Shown here: positions 1 to 8,631 of the stretch, piece by piece
Layout of the letters: every line of letters starts with the position of its first letter
Numbering within the stretch: the stretch's first letter is position 1
Assembly: GCF_000384155.1 (NCBI RefSeq)
Contig: NZ_KB913031.1
Coordinates: 2,536,961-2,600,960 of the forward strand
DNA: 64,000 nucleotides
From: Methylophilus sp. 42
Lineage (GTDB): Bacteria; Pseudomonadota; Gammaproteobacteria; Burkholderiales; Methylophilaceae
Reading direction: 5' to 3'
Made by a program: the position numbers and the translations under genes
Notes under the pieces: generated by a model
What the model was told of the DNA's origin: nothing
What the model saw: only the letters and a program-made list of their open reading frames with translations
Database searches by the model: none

Positions 1-734
1 CCCTGAATGCGGCATGAAAAGACGGCACGCTCATGGCAGACACCGCCGCCAGCGTATCGACATTGAGTTCATTGGCATACTCGGCGTGAATCAACCTAAG
101 CGCCTTGCTGATTTTGCCCATATTGTTGTGGGTGCTATGCGCTGCCAAAATGGCCGACGCTTGCGAAGACTGCAGGATACGATAATGAATCTCGCGGATA
201 ATCGCCTGTCCGAGTACGGCGGCTTCATTTTTAGATTGCAAGCACTCAAGCAATCGCACCACGGCATTCGACAGTTGCTTATCCAGCGGTGTCGAACTGA
301 TGCCACTTCTGCCGTTAATATTCATTGGCGTCGCATGCTCTACACTCAACAACAGCTCGGAAACCATAGACAGATTGATGCGGATGGAAATAGCGAGTAA
401 TGGCTCCTCGGCGGAGGCGATGGTTTCACTTTCAAATGGCAACGGCACCGACAGGATCAGGAACTGTTGCGGATTATATTGATAAACCTCACCGCCCAGG
501 TAGCCCACTTTGCGCCCTTGGCAGACAAACACAATACTCGGCTCATAAAATACCGGGCTACGCGGAATCGCCCGGTTCCAGCGCATGAGCTTGACGCCAT
601 CCAGCGCAGTCAGGGTAAATCCCTCTGTCGGTGTCAGTGCCGAAAGCAGCGTAATCGTGCGGTCTTTGTCGTGCGCATGCCAGCATTCGTTACCATTCAT
701 AATATAAGTGCGATTAAAATAAATAGGCATTCAT
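1..734 (-). CDS. AraC-family transcriptional regulator (C-terminus cut off by window edge)
   Basis: The frame is open from an ATG at 734 to the window edge, giving about 244 residues. An AGGAG-type ribosome site lies just upstream. The N-terminal ~190 residues look like the AraC_N effector domain (seen: RSPVFYEPSIVFVCQGRK, a stretch typical of YqhC-like members). The part near the edge (KISKALRLIHAEYANELNVD, then LAAVSAMSVPSFHAAF) is the first helix-turn-helix of an AraC DNA-binding domain. The second HTH lies outside the window. It is transcribed divergently from the PQQ dehydrogenase-like gene at 883, which makes that gene a candidate target (inferred). AraC proteins of this N-terminal type often respond to aldehydes or alcohols; the effector here is unknown. 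Confidence 0.85.
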
Positions 735-882
735 ATTACTCCTAATTAGCAATAACCATCACTACTGACATAGAATTAGGCAATCATTTCATATCTTTTA
801 ACTTTTCACGGCAGATACAACTGCTTACACTGGCCCTATTGCAGTTGGATTGATTGCAATACTTTTGGAGAAAGGGATACAA

Positions 883-2838
883 ATGAAAAAGAATCCACTG
901 ATCACAGGCCTGGTCAGCGCCATGTTCGCCACACTGGCCACCTCTGCCTGGGCAGATATTAACGATGTGCGCGCAAATTTGAGCAAACTGCATGTGCCGG
1001 AAGGCTTTCATGTTGAAGTCTACGCAGAAGTACCCGGTGCGCGCCAAATGGCGCTGGGCACCAACGGCAATGTCTACGTCGGCACACGCGGCAGCAAAGT
1101 ATACGCCGTGGTCGATAAAAACAAGGACCATAAAGCCGACCAGGTCGTCACTATTCTGGATGACCTGAGTGTAGGCAATGGCGTGGCCATGGTTGATGGC
1201 CATTTATATGTCGCTGAGCAACATCGCATCACGCGTTATGCCGCACCCGATTTCGATTTAACCCTGCCATTCAAGGCCATGCGTGAAGTCATTTACGACA
1301 AGTTGCCAGACAAGGCACACCACGGCTGGCGCTACCTGGCGGCAGGCCCGGACAACAAGTTATATGTCACCTTGGGTGCACCATGCAATATTTGTGACCC
1401 GGTCGGCATTGAAGCCTCGATTATTCGCATGAATCCGGATGGCAGCCAGGTAGAAACCTTTGCCAAAGGTGTGCGTAACTCGGTAGGCATGGACTTTCAG
1501 CCAGGCACCAACACCCTGTTTTTCACCGACAATGGTGTCGACCTGTTAGGTGCCGATGTGCCACACGACGAACTTAACGCGGCCCCTAAAGCCGGTTTGC
1601 ATTTTGGCTTTCCTTACTACGCCGGTGGCGATGCGCGTGACCCGAACTGGAAAAACAAAACGCCGCCAGCTGACGTGACCAAACCAGTAGCCGAATTCCA
1701 GGCACACACCGCCAACCTGGGCTTTAAGTTTTATACCGGCAAACAGTTTCCAGCCGAATATCAGGGCAATGCCGTGATTGCGCAGCATGGTTCCTGGAAC
1801 CGTAAAGTACCCGTCGGCTACCAGTTGGTACGCGTGACATTTGACGCCCAGCAGCAGGTCAAGGAAACCAAGCCATTTATCGACGGCTGGCTGAGTGCTG
1901 AAGGCGAAGTATGGGGCCGCCCGAATGATGTGCTGCAACTACCGGATGGCTCTTTACTGGTATCGGATGACTACAATGGCGTGATTTACCGTGTCAGCTA
2001 TGATGGTAAAACACATAGCGCAGCAGCACACGGTGCAGCATCTACTGCCAGCGAAGCCAACACCTTGAGCGGTTTTGTCATGCCGGAGTCTGTATTTGCC
2101 ACCCCGGAAGGCGTGACTTACGTCTCTGAAATTGGTGAATTTGGCAAATTGGGCGATGGCAAAATCACACGTATTGCCGCTGACGGTACACGTACTATCC
2201 TGGCGGATGGCTTAAACGACCCGAAAGGGCTGGATCTGTTTAATGGCCAGTTGTATGTGGCCGACATGGATCGTGTGGTACGCATTGACGCAGCTAGCGG
2301 CACCCAAACCGTGATTGCTGCGGCCAGTGCTTTCCCGCAAAAGCCAGTGTTTTTAAATGACATTGAAATCGACGGCCTGGGCAATGTATATGTGTCAGAC
2401 AGTGGCGATGACCACGGCAACGGTGCAGGCATCTTTAAGATTGCGCCAGATGGCAAACTGACGCAGGTGCTTAAAGCCAAAGCAGGCATCAAGCGCCCGA
2501 ATGGTTTACTGATGGATGGCCCGGATCGTTTACTGGTGGCTGATTTTGGCACTGGCAAACTATTCAGCGTGCAAATCGGTAGCAAAAAAACCAGCGTCAC
2601 CTTGTTGAATCAAGGCTTTGGCGGTGCAGATGGCCTGGTCAGAGATGCCAACGGCCTGCTGTATGTGAGCGACTGGGCAGGTGGTAATGTCTGGCAACTG
2701 ACTGAACCCAAAGCAACGCCACAACGCATTATTCAGGGGTATCAGTCCGCAGCAGATATCAGCCTGTCGGCAGATGGCAAATCACTGTTGATTCCTGACA
2801 TGAAAGCGGGCACTTTACACACCGTGCCGATTCATTAA
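883..2838 (+). CDS. Secreted PQQ-dependent sugar/sorbosone dehydrogenase-like protein with a second NHL-type propeller
   Basis: This 651-residue protein starts at ATG 883, 12 bases after a GGAG ribosome site; an upstream in-frame ATT at 850 has no such support. A signal peptide (about residues 1-24, ending SAWA) sends it to the periplasm. Residues ~30-390 resemble soluble aldose/sorbosone dehydrogenases that use PQQ: the HGWRYLAAGPDNKLYV block, GAPCNICDP, the GVRNSVGMDF block and VWGRPNDVLQLPDGSLLVSDD are family landmarks. Residues ~400-651 form a second set of beta-propeller blades with repeated LYVAD/VYVSD strands, resembling NHL/SMP-30 proteins. Classical soluble glucose dehydrogenases lack this second half. 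The substrate is unknown; sugar or aldehyde oxidation feeding the respiratory chain is an inference. It is divergent from the AraC regulator. Confidence 0.8.
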   Translation: MKKNPLITGLVSAMFATLATSAWADINDVRANLSKLHVPEGFHVEVYAEVPGARQMALGTNGNVYVGTRGSKVYAVVDKNKDHKADQVVTILDDLSVGNGVAMVDGHLYVAEQHRITRYAAPDFDLTLPFKAMREVIYDKLPDKAHHGWRYLAAGPDNKLYVTLGAPCNICDPVGIEASIIRMNPDGSQVETFAKGVRNSVGMDFQPGTNTLFFTDNGVDLLGADVPHDELNAAPKAGLHFGFPYYAGGDARDPNWKNKTPPADVTKPVAEFQAHTANLGFKFYTGKQFPAEYQGNAVIAQHGSWNRKVPVGYQLVRVTFDAQQQVKETKPFIDGWLSAEGEVWGRPNDVLQLPDGSLLVSDDYNGVIYRVSYDGKTHSAAAHGAASTASEANTLSGFVMPESVFATPEGVTYVSEIGEFGKLGDGKITRIAADGTRTILADGLNDPKGLDLFNGQLYVADMDRVVRIDAASGTQTVIAAASAFPQKPVFLNDIEIDGLGNVYVSDSGDDHGNGAGIFKIAPDGKLTQVLKAKAGIKRPNGLLMDGPDRLLVADFGTGKLFSVQIGSKKTSVTLLNQGFGGADGLVRDANGLLYVSDWAGGNVWQLTEPKATPQRIIQGYQSAADISLSADGKSLLIPDMKAGTLHTVPIH

Positions 2839-2847
2839 TTGCTAGTC

Positions 2848-2876
2848 AAAGCCCGGTGTTTCACCGGGCTTTTTTA
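2848..2876 (+). terminator. Rho-independent terminator after the PQQ dehydrogenase gene
   Basis: A 10-bp stem (AAGCCCGGTG / CACCGGGCTT) with a TTT loop is followed directly by a T-run, ten bases after the stop codon. Confidence 0.9.
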
Positions 2877-2978
2877 TTCCCCCAACCGTTAATCTCTATG
2901 TCACAATGCCAGGCACGGGCCTGCTAACCAGCGGCCTGAACTCGAAAAATACTTATCTTTTTTTGTTTGGAGACTTTC

Positions 2979-3266
2979 ATGAATAAACTGGTGATTGCCT
3001 TGTTGTTGTCTTGCGTCTGTATCTCTGCCAATGCAGGCCCGCAGCAGGAAAAAATGAAAACCTGTAATGCCGACGCCAAAACCAAAGCACTTGCAGGCGA
3101 TGAGCGCAAAGCCTTTATGAAAGAATGTTTATCTGCAGATGGCGCCAGTGCTGGCCTGACTGCACAGCAAAACAAAATGAAAACCTGTAATGCCGACGCC
3201 AAAACCAAAGCACTCGCTGGTGATGAACGTAAAGCGTTTATGAAATCTTGCTTGTCAGCCAAATAA
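2979..3266 (+). CDS. PsiF-family secreted protein with two tandem PsiF repeats
   Basis: This 95-residue protein starts at ATG 2979, eight bases after GGAG; the TTG at 2967 lies inside that ribosome site. A signal peptide (residues ~1-20, ending ISANA) is followed by two copies of a ~30-residue PsiF unit, each with MKTCNADAKTKALAGDERKAFMK and two cysteines. E. coli PsiF is a phosphate-starvation-inducible periplasmic protein of unknown biochemical role. The two repeats share 41 identical bases, so the duplication is either recent or homogenised. It stands alone between two terminators. Confidence 0.85.
   Translation: MNKLVIALLLSCVCISANAGPQQEKMKTCNADAKTKALAGDERKAFMKECLSADGASAGLTAQQNKMKTCNADAKTKALAGDERKAFMKSCLSAK
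3051..3214 (+). repeat. Intragenic tandem duplication inside the PsiF gene
   Basis: Positions 3051-3091 and 3174-3214 are identical over 41 bases, with a period of 123 bp (41 codons). Similarity continues beyond, with mostly third-position changes, through the GDERKAFMK codons. Confidence 0.9.
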
Positions 3267-3288
3267 TTTCAGCAATACACCCAACCAT

Positions 3289-3318
3289 CGCCTGTTGTCC
3301 TGCAACAGGCGATTTTTT
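3289..3318 (+). terminator. Rho-independent terminator after the PsiF gene
   Basis: The stem TCGCCTGTTG / CAACAGGCGA with a short loop (TCCTG) is followed by a T6 run. Confidence 0.85.
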
Positions 3319-3449
3319 ATTATTTTTTCAAATCCGTTCTAAAGTTTCTTTATATTCAGCCGTTAATTGAGTTAGCCCTTGTTGTAGCCGCTAAAACTGG
3401 CGTGCAAATACAAGGCCTCAATTGTGCTCCAATACTGGGACAGAATGGT

Positions 3450-5030
3450 ATGAATACCACTATTAAAAGACTGGCTGGCAAACTGATCCCCGCCGTTGCT
3501 GCGCTGACGCACCAAACAGCGGCGGCCGTACCAGCCCCTCTGGCAACCACACATACCAGCACCTCGTTTAACCACATGATGGTGACTACCAGCATCACAG
3601 CCGTCACGATCGTCTGCGTATTATTGCTGTATCAATTTTGGCGCTTCTACCAGCGCGCGCAGCGCCGGGAAGCTGACATTCGCCAGCAACTCTGGCGGCA
3701 GGCCAATTACGATTACCTGACGCAACTGCCTAACCGCTACCTGCTGCAAAAATGCCTGGAAGAAGCGATTATTGATTGCCAGCAATCGCAGCAACAATTG
3801 GGCTTATTACTGATTGACCTGGATGGCTTTAAGGATGTGAATGATATTGCCGGTCATGCGGTGGGGGATCGTTTGCTGCAAAACGCAGCGTTGCGCATAC
3901 AGTCTTGCGCGCGCAGTGGCAACACCACAGCCAAGCTGGGCGGGGACGAGTTTGTGGTGGTCATCCCCAAGCTTCGGGATATTCAGGTGTTACACGAGAT
4001 TGGCGCCAAGATTGTAGAAACCATACGCTCACCGTTTTACATTGAAGATAACCAATACTTTGTCACCGCCAGCATCGGCATTGCCGTGTTCCCCGACCAC
4101 AGCAGATCCGGCGAAGAATTAATGATGTTCGCCGATCAGGCACTTTACGCCGCCAAACGTGCTGGCAAAAATCAATATCAGTTCTTTACGCAAACCATGC
4201 AGCGGGAAATACGCGACCGTATTTCGCTCACGCATGACTTGCGCTCAGCTGTCGCCAATGGTGAGCTACATTTGGTTTACCAACCCATTTATCGCCTGAG
4301 TGACTTATGCCTGATTAAAGCGGAAGCGTTAATCCGTTGGCAACACCCGACACGTGGCGCCATCCCGCCTGATGTGTTTATTCCCTTGGCAGAAGAATCA
4401 GGTGTGATTATCGAAATTGGCAAATGGATTTTTGATGAGGTGCTCCATGACTTATCAGCCATTGACCTGTTACGCCTGCAAGGAACACAAATCAGCCTTA
4501 ATATTTCGCCCGTGCAATTTGCGCATCCACAACACCTGATGGCCTTTATCAAGCGCCTGCAACGTTCCAACATCCCATGCGAACGCTTTTGTTTCGAGAT
4601 TACTGAAGGCTTGTTACTGGAACCATCCAAAGTAACGCAAGACACTTTAAAGAACGTCAAGCACGCAGGCATCAAACTCTCGATAGACGACTTTGGCACC
4701 GGCTACTCTGCGCTCGGTTACCTCAAAAAATACCAGATCGACTACGTCAAAATTGATAAGTCATTTATTAAGAATCTGGAGGTCGACAATTATGATTTCA
4801 TTCTGTGCCGATCCATCATTCAGATGGCACATGAACTGAATATCAAACTGATTGCGGAAGGCGTGGAGAATGCCCGCCAGGAGAGCATTCTCAAAGTGAT
4901 TAACTGCGACTTTATCCAGGGCTTTTTGCATGGCAGACCCACCATGTTCAGCTCGCTGCTGGAGCAGGTCTACCAGCAGACTGCGCACCAGCGTGTGCAT
5001 AGCCTGATGAATAATGAAACCAAACATTAG
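3450..5030 (+). CDS. Membrane-anchored GGDEF-EAL protein (cyclic di-GMP turnover)
   Basis: This 526-residue protein starts at ATG 3450, after a GGGA ribosome site; an ATG at 3402 would add 16 residues without a clear site. One transmembrane segment (about residues 45-65, SITAVTIVCVLLLYQFW) anchors it. The GGDEF domain (~80-240) keeps the active-site motif in AKLGGDEFVVV. The product-inhibition site RxxD is altered to RSGN. The EAL domain (~260-510) keeps the EAL motif (KAEALIRW), the metal and catalytic residues around IDDFGTGYS and VKIDKSFI, and AEGVE. Both domains therefore look catalytically capable, with phosphodiesterase competence best supported. There is no PAS, GAF or other sensory domain, only the short N-terminal segment. 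Confidence 0.9.
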   Translation: MNTTIKRLAGKLIPAVAALTHQTAAAVPAPLATTHTSTSFNHMMVTTSITAVTIVCVLLLYQFWRFYQRAQRREADIRQQLWRQANYDYLTQLPNRYLLQKCLEEAIIDCQQSQQQLGLLLIDLDGFKDVNDIAGHAVGDRLLQNAALRIQSCARSGNTTAKLGGDEFVVVIPKLRDIQVLHEIGAKIVETIRSPFYIEDNQYFVTASIGIAVFPDHSRSGEELMMFADQALYAAKRAGKNQYQFFTQTMQREIRDRISLTHDLRSAVANGELHLVYQPIYRLSDLCLIKAEALIRWQHPTRGAIPPDVFIPLAEESGVIIEIGKWIFDEVLHDLSAIDLLRLQGTQISLNISPVQFAHPQHLMAFIKRLQRSNIPCERFCFEITEGLLLEPSKVTQDTLKNVKHAGIKLSIDDFGTGYSALGYLKKYQIDYVKIDKSFIKNLEVDNYDFILCRSIIQMAHELNIKLIAEGVENARQESILKVINCDFIQGFLHGRPTMFSSLLEQVYQQTAHQRVHSLMNNETKH

Positions 5031-5034
5031 GGCA

Positions 5035-5061
5035 GAAAAAAGGGTGCGCATATGCGCACCC
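5035..5061 (-). terminator. Terminator of the ctaB-end of the haem synthesis operon
   Basis: A perfect palindrome GGGTGCGCATATGCGCACCC at 5042-5061 is followed on the minus strand by six T. It lies 20 bases past the ctaB stop. The same hairpin could also slow transcription from the plus-strand gene ending at 5030. Confidence 0.8.
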
Positions 5062-5081
5062 TGGCTACATTCACGATCAGG

Positions 5082-5978
5082 TTAGACCAGATAGTGATCC
5101 AGCAATAATGCCGCAAACATCAGGCTGAGATAAAGAATCGAATATTTAAAGGTTGTTTTAGCCAGTGCATCTGAATAATGACGATACAAGCTAACCACAT
5201 AATACATAAAAATAAGATTCAACACGGCAGCAGATGCCAGATACAACCAGCCACTCATGCCCAGGCCATAAGGCATCATAGAAACGACGACCAGAATGAC
5301 GGTATACAGCACGATATGCAGCAAGGTGAACTGCTCGCCGTGTGTCACCGGCAACATGGGCATGCCGACTTTGGCATACTCTTCACGACGGTATAAGGCC
5401 AGCGCCCAGAAATGCGGCGGCGTCCAGGCAAAAATAATCAGAAACATCACCAGGGATTCTGGAGACACGGTATTGTTCACTGCAGCCCAGCCCAGAATGG
5501 GTGGCATGGCGCCAGAAGCCCCACCAATGACGATATTCATCGGCGTGGCAGGCTTGAGGAATACGGTATAAATCACCGCATAGCCGACAAAAGTCCCTAA
5601 CGTTAACCACATGGTCAGCGGGTTGACCCAGTAATACAAAATGCTTAAGCCTATGCCGCCGAGCACACTGGCAAACAGCAGTGTTTCCATCTGCGACAGT
5701 TGACCAGTTGGCAAAGGCCGTGCACGGGTACGCGCCATCATGGCATCAATCTTATGCTCAATGAGACAGTTAAACGCCGCCGCCGCCCCCGATGCAAAGG
5801 CAATCCCCACCGTGGCGGCCAGCAATACCGAGAGCGGCACCATGCCTGGCGTCGCCATCAGCATACCGATAATGGCGGTAAACACGATCAATGCCGTCAC
5901 GCGCGGCTTGCATAGCGCATAAAAACTGCGCATCCCCATGCTGGCTGAGGCCAACTGTGTCATCCATGCTGCTTGCAT
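5082..5978 (-). CDS. ctaB: Protoheme IX farnesyltransferase (haem O synthase)
   Basis: This 298-residue polytopic membrane protein transfers a farnesyl group to protohaem, giving haem O, the precursor of the haem A used by the oxidase encoded nearby. The UbiA-family prenyltransferase motif is visible around residues 70-95: N, then [14 protein letters not shown], with the aspartates and arginines that bind the isoprenoid diphosphate. About eight or nine hydrophobic segments follow. The start at 5978 has an AGGGGAA ribosome site. It is the last gene of the SURF1-(SCO-like)-ctaA-ctaB run, 16 bp after ctaA. Confidence 0.95.
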   Translation of the reverse strand: MQAAWMTQLASASMGMRSFYALCKPRVTALIVFTAIIGMLMATPGMVPLSVLLAATVGIAFASGAAAAFNCLIEHKIDAMMARTRARPLPTGQLSQMETLLFASVLGGIGLSILYYWVNPLTMWLTLGTFVGYAVIYTVFLKPATPMNIVIGGASGAMPPILGWAAVNNTVSPESLVMFLIIFAWTPPHFWALALYRREEYAKVGMPMLPVTHGEQFTLLHIVLYTVILVVVSMMPYGLGMSGWLYLASAAVLNLIFMYYVVSLYRHYSDALAKTTFKYSILYLSLMFAALLLDHYLV

Positions 5979-5994
5979 ACTGTTCCCCTATTTT

Positions 5995-6978
5995 TTATAT
6001 GACATTTGATGATGTATTCAACAATCTGGCATTGATAGCTACCAGCCATACGCCCAATAACGCTGCCCCTGCGTTATGCAGCACCGCCAGCACCAACGGC
6101 AGTTGCAACAACAGGTTACCAACCCCAATCGCCACCTGGCACAGTACAATCGCCAGCAGCCCCCAGGCCAGGCCACGTGAAACAGGTCGTTGCAGCAAAA
6201 ATCTCACGCTCACCAGCATCCAGCCCAGCACAACGAATGCACCCAAACGATGTATCCATTGAATGGCTGTCAGCACATTAAGGTGCAACTGTCCGCCATC
6301 GCGACTTTCACCCAAAGCACGCGTGAGGTGAAATGCCTCGCCGACATCCATATCCGGCCACCACAAGCCATGGCAGGTCGGAAAATCCGTACAGGCCAAG
6401 GCAGCATAATTACTGCTGGTCCACCCTCCCAACAGCACTTGCGCGATCCAGATCAGCAACGCAACACGCAACCACCATTGCTGACTGCCAGGCAATGCAA
6501 TGTCCTGCTTGCTGCCATGACGAAAGGCAATCCAGCTCAGCAAAGCCAACGTCGTCATGCCGCCAAGCAAATGCAAGGTCACGATCACCGGCTTCAATAA
6601 CAAGGTCACCGTCCACATCCCCAGCAAGGCTTGCAGAACGATCAACACCACCAAGCCTGCCGACAACTGCCAGGCAGTTTTAAGCGTATGACGTTGACGA
6701 TATGCCAACACGGCCAGAGCCACCACCAGCAAGCCCAGGCTGCCAGCCAGGTAACGATGTGCCATTTCCTTCCAGGCTTTGGCATGCACAACGGGCTTGT
6801 CGGGATACGCCTGCTGTGCCGACTGGATTGCAGATTCACTCTGCGGCACGGTCAACGCACCATAGCAGCCCGGCCAATCCGGACAGCCCAAACCGGCATC
6901 TGAAAGCCGTACATACGACCCCAGCACCACCACACAAAAAGCCACAATAGCAGCCAATACACTCAACGCTTTAAACAT
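5995..6978 (-). CDS. ctaA: Haem A synthase (COX15/CtaA)
   Basis: This 327-residue membrane protein oxidises the C8 methyl of haem O to a formyl group, giving haem A. About eight transmembrane segments are arranged as two four-helix halves. Paired histidines for haem occur in HRYLAGSLG and HLLGGM in the first half, and HRLGAFVVLG and HNAGAALLG in the second. The N-terminus carries the usual GCPDWPGCYG loop, with a matching CTDFPTCHG loop in the second half; these cysteine loops are a COX15 hallmark. It sits between the SCO-like gene and ctaB. Confidence 0.95.
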   Translation of the reverse strand: MFKALSVLAAIVAFCVVVLGSYVRLSDAGLGCPDWPGCYGALTVPQSESAIQSAQQAYPDKPVVHAKAWKEMAHRYLAGSLGLLVVALAVLAYRQRHTLKTAWQLSAGLVVLIVLQALLGMWTVTLLLKPVIVTLHLLGGMTTLALLSWIAFRHGSKQDIALPGSQQWWLRVALLIWIAQVLLGGWTSSNYAALACTDFPTCHGLWWPDMDVGEAFHLTRALGESRDGGQLHLNVLTAIQWIHRLGAFVVLGWMLVSVRFLLQRPVSRGLAWGLLAIVLCQVAIGVGNLLLQLPLVLAVLHNAGAALLGVWLVAINARLLNTSSNVI

Positions 6979-6981
6979 GTA

Positions 6982-7608
6982 CTAGCCTGCCCATGAAGCC
7001 TTTAACAATTTCACCAGATCCTTGCGTATCCACTTGGCCTCCATCTCGGGGCCATATTGCATCATGATATTACCCAGCGGATCGATAAAATAAACGCGTT
7101 GTGCATCCAGTGTATTCTGGCCACCACCACTCAGCATACTGCCCAACGCAGTCACTTGCTCAGGCGCACCATTAATAATCAGTAAATCAGGATAACGGGC
7201 ACGAATGGCGCTGGTGTCAGCCTGCTGTGTAATCAGCACGCGCTGCACACGTATCATGTCTTTGTATAACGAGACATAAATCTGCCGCATGTCGTACAAA
7301 CGCTGCATGCAAGGCGCATCACACTCGCGTGCGATCAGGGCGATATTCCATTTATCCTGCCAGAATGCCGGCAATGCCTGCTGCTGGTCACTCACCCAAT
7401 GGGTTGTATGGGCGATGGAAACGGGCGGTTGAATTAATTGACCATAGCTCTTGCCAGTAGGACGCCAGTCAAACTTGATCATCGCCACCACCACCAATAG
7501 CGGCACGGTAAAAAAGATCGCCAACAACAAAAAAATCATGCGCCCTTTGCGCTGCTGCACAGGATCCAGCACCACTAAAGGATTCGTTTCTTCATGGGTC
7601 ATATTCAA
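6982..7608 (-). CDS. Membrane-anchored SCO-like/thioredoxin-fold protein of the cox cluster
   Basis: This 208-residue protein has one N-terminal transmembrane segment (about residues 25-45) and a periplasmic domain. The domain contains CDAPC near residue 97, a Cx3C pair like the copper-binding pair of SCO proteins, and a C-terminal YFIDPLGNIMMQY stretch that matches the strand-turn-strand end of thioredoxin folds. It lacks a clear SCO histidine signature, so it is a divergent relative. Context (SURF1 overlapping upstream by 4 bp, ctaA 3 bp downstream) supports a role in oxidase assembly, possibly thiol reduction or copper delivery to CuA. A clear SCO protein is encoded separately at 35036. 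Confidence 0.75.
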   Translation of the reverse strand: MNMTHEETNPLVVLDPVQQRKGRMIFLLLAIFFTVPLLVVVAMIKFDWRPTGKSYGQLIQPPVSIAHTTHWVSDQQQALPAFWQDKWNIALIARECDAPCMQRLYDMRQIYVSLYKDMIRVQRVLITQQADTSAIRARYPDLLIINGAPEQVTALGSMLSGGGQNTLDAQRVYFIDPLGNIMMQYGPEMEAKWIRKDLVKLLKASWAG

Positions 7609-8330
7609 GCCCGTCTCTCCAACATTTGAGTCAATCCAATCACCAGGCTAGCTACAGCAAAACCAAACCACTGGTAAGCATAACTCAGGTGCTTTTCCAC
7701 TTGCCCGGCAGGCACATCCCAATGCCGCACATACCCCTCACCAACCGCTGGGGCGAGTTTGAGGATCACATCCGGGAAAATATAAGGCACATGCTGGCGT
7801 AAATAAGCAAAGTCGAGCACAGGTTGCACGGATTGCCAGGCCTGGCCAGGTTTATCCAGCCTGAAACCGACTTTGGTTTGCTGCCAGAACAAGCCCTTAA
7901 TCACTTGCTCAGCCTGCGTAGTGGAAATTTTTGGCGTTTGTTGATGATCAGTAAACCCGGCTATCCAGCCACGGTTTACCCAGATCACATGTTGTTGGTC
8001 ATTGAGCAAGAAAGGCGTAATGACATGAAATCCGGCTTGGCCTTGCTCCACCTGATTATCAAGAAAAAATGCATATTGAGGCAGGTAATGCCCTTTGAAT
8101 TCAACGGTCTGCAAATGCAAAGTTTCGACTTTAGCCGGGGAGTCCAAGTCTTGCGCTTGCGGCCAAACCGCATCGCCATGATGCGTCAATGCGCGGGTAA
8201 TTTCCTGCTTTTGTTCTGCCTTGTGCCATTGCCACAAGCCAAGCCGGACACAACCCCAGATTGCGACTACCATGACACACACCACCAGCCAGCGTACACG
8301 AACGACATAATTTCCCAAGGGTATTTGCAT
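7605..8330 (-). CDS. SURF1-family cytochrome oxidase assembly protein
   Basis: This is a 241-residue protein if it starts at ATG 8330. A TTG at 8360 would extend it by ten residues towards the divergent gene. It has two transmembrane segments, near residues 10-30 and near the C-terminus (WFGFAVASLVIGL), enclosing a periplasmic domain, the layout of SURF1/Shy1. WVNRGWIAGF corresponds to the conserved (V)NRGWvp motif, and HLSYAYQWF to the C-terminal YAxQWF motif. SURF1 is thought to help haem A insertion into subunit I. The stop overlaps the next start by 4 bp. Confidence 0.92.
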   Translation of the reverse strand: MQIPLGNYVVRVRWLVVCVMVVAIWGCVRLGLWQWHKAEQKQEITRALTHHGDAVWPQAQDLDSPAKVETLHLQTVEFKGHYLPQYAFFLDNQVEQGQAGFHVITPFLLNDQQHVIWVNRGWIAGFTDHQQTPKISTTQAEQVIKGLFWQQTKVGFRLDKPGQAWQSVQPVLDFAYLRQHVPYIFPDVILKLAPAVGEGYVRHWDVPAGQVEKHLSYAYQWFGFAVASLVIGLTQMLERRA

Positions 8331-8379
8331 TTTCCAGCTTACAGCCCATAATGTGATCAACTTAACGCGAGATCACATC

Positions 8380-8580
8380 ATGCTCATTAAAATTGTCACC
8401 ATTTTGATACTGATTGTCATTGTGGGCAGCCTGTTTTCCGCCTTGCTGTTTTTGCTCAAAGACAAGAGTGGTTCCGATCGCACCGTGAAAGCCCTGACCA
8501 TGCGTATCGGCTTATCCATCTTCCTGTTTCTGGCTTTGATTCTCGCAGCACATTTCGGCTACATAGGCCATACACTTTAA
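8380..8580 (+). CDS. Twin-transmembrane protein, DUF2909 family
   Basis: This 66-residue protein starts at ATG 8380. It has two hydrophobic segments (about residues 3-26 and 45-64) joined by a short charged loop (LKDKSGSDRTVKALTMR). This matches DUF2909, small proteins encoded beside coxC and SURF1 in many betaproteobacteria. It is the only plus-strand gene inside the cox locus, divergent from SURF1 by 49 bp and convergent with coxC. Function is unknown; a role with the oxidase is suggested only by position. Confidence 0.8.
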   Translation: MLIKIVTILILIVIVGSLFSALLFLLKDKSGSDRTVKALTMRIGLSIFLFLALILAAHFGYIGHTL

Positions 8581-8596
8581 CAATATTACGCTTGCT

Positions 8597-8625
8597 AAAA
8601 AAGGGCGCTCAATGCGCCCTTTTTT
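8597..8625. terminator. Bidirectional terminator between DUF2909 gene and coxC
   Basis: The symmetrical sequence AAAAAAGGGCGC-TCAAT-GCGCCCTTTTTT can end transcription from both the plus-strand gene and coxC. Confidence 0.9.
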
Positions 8626-8631
8626 CATTCA

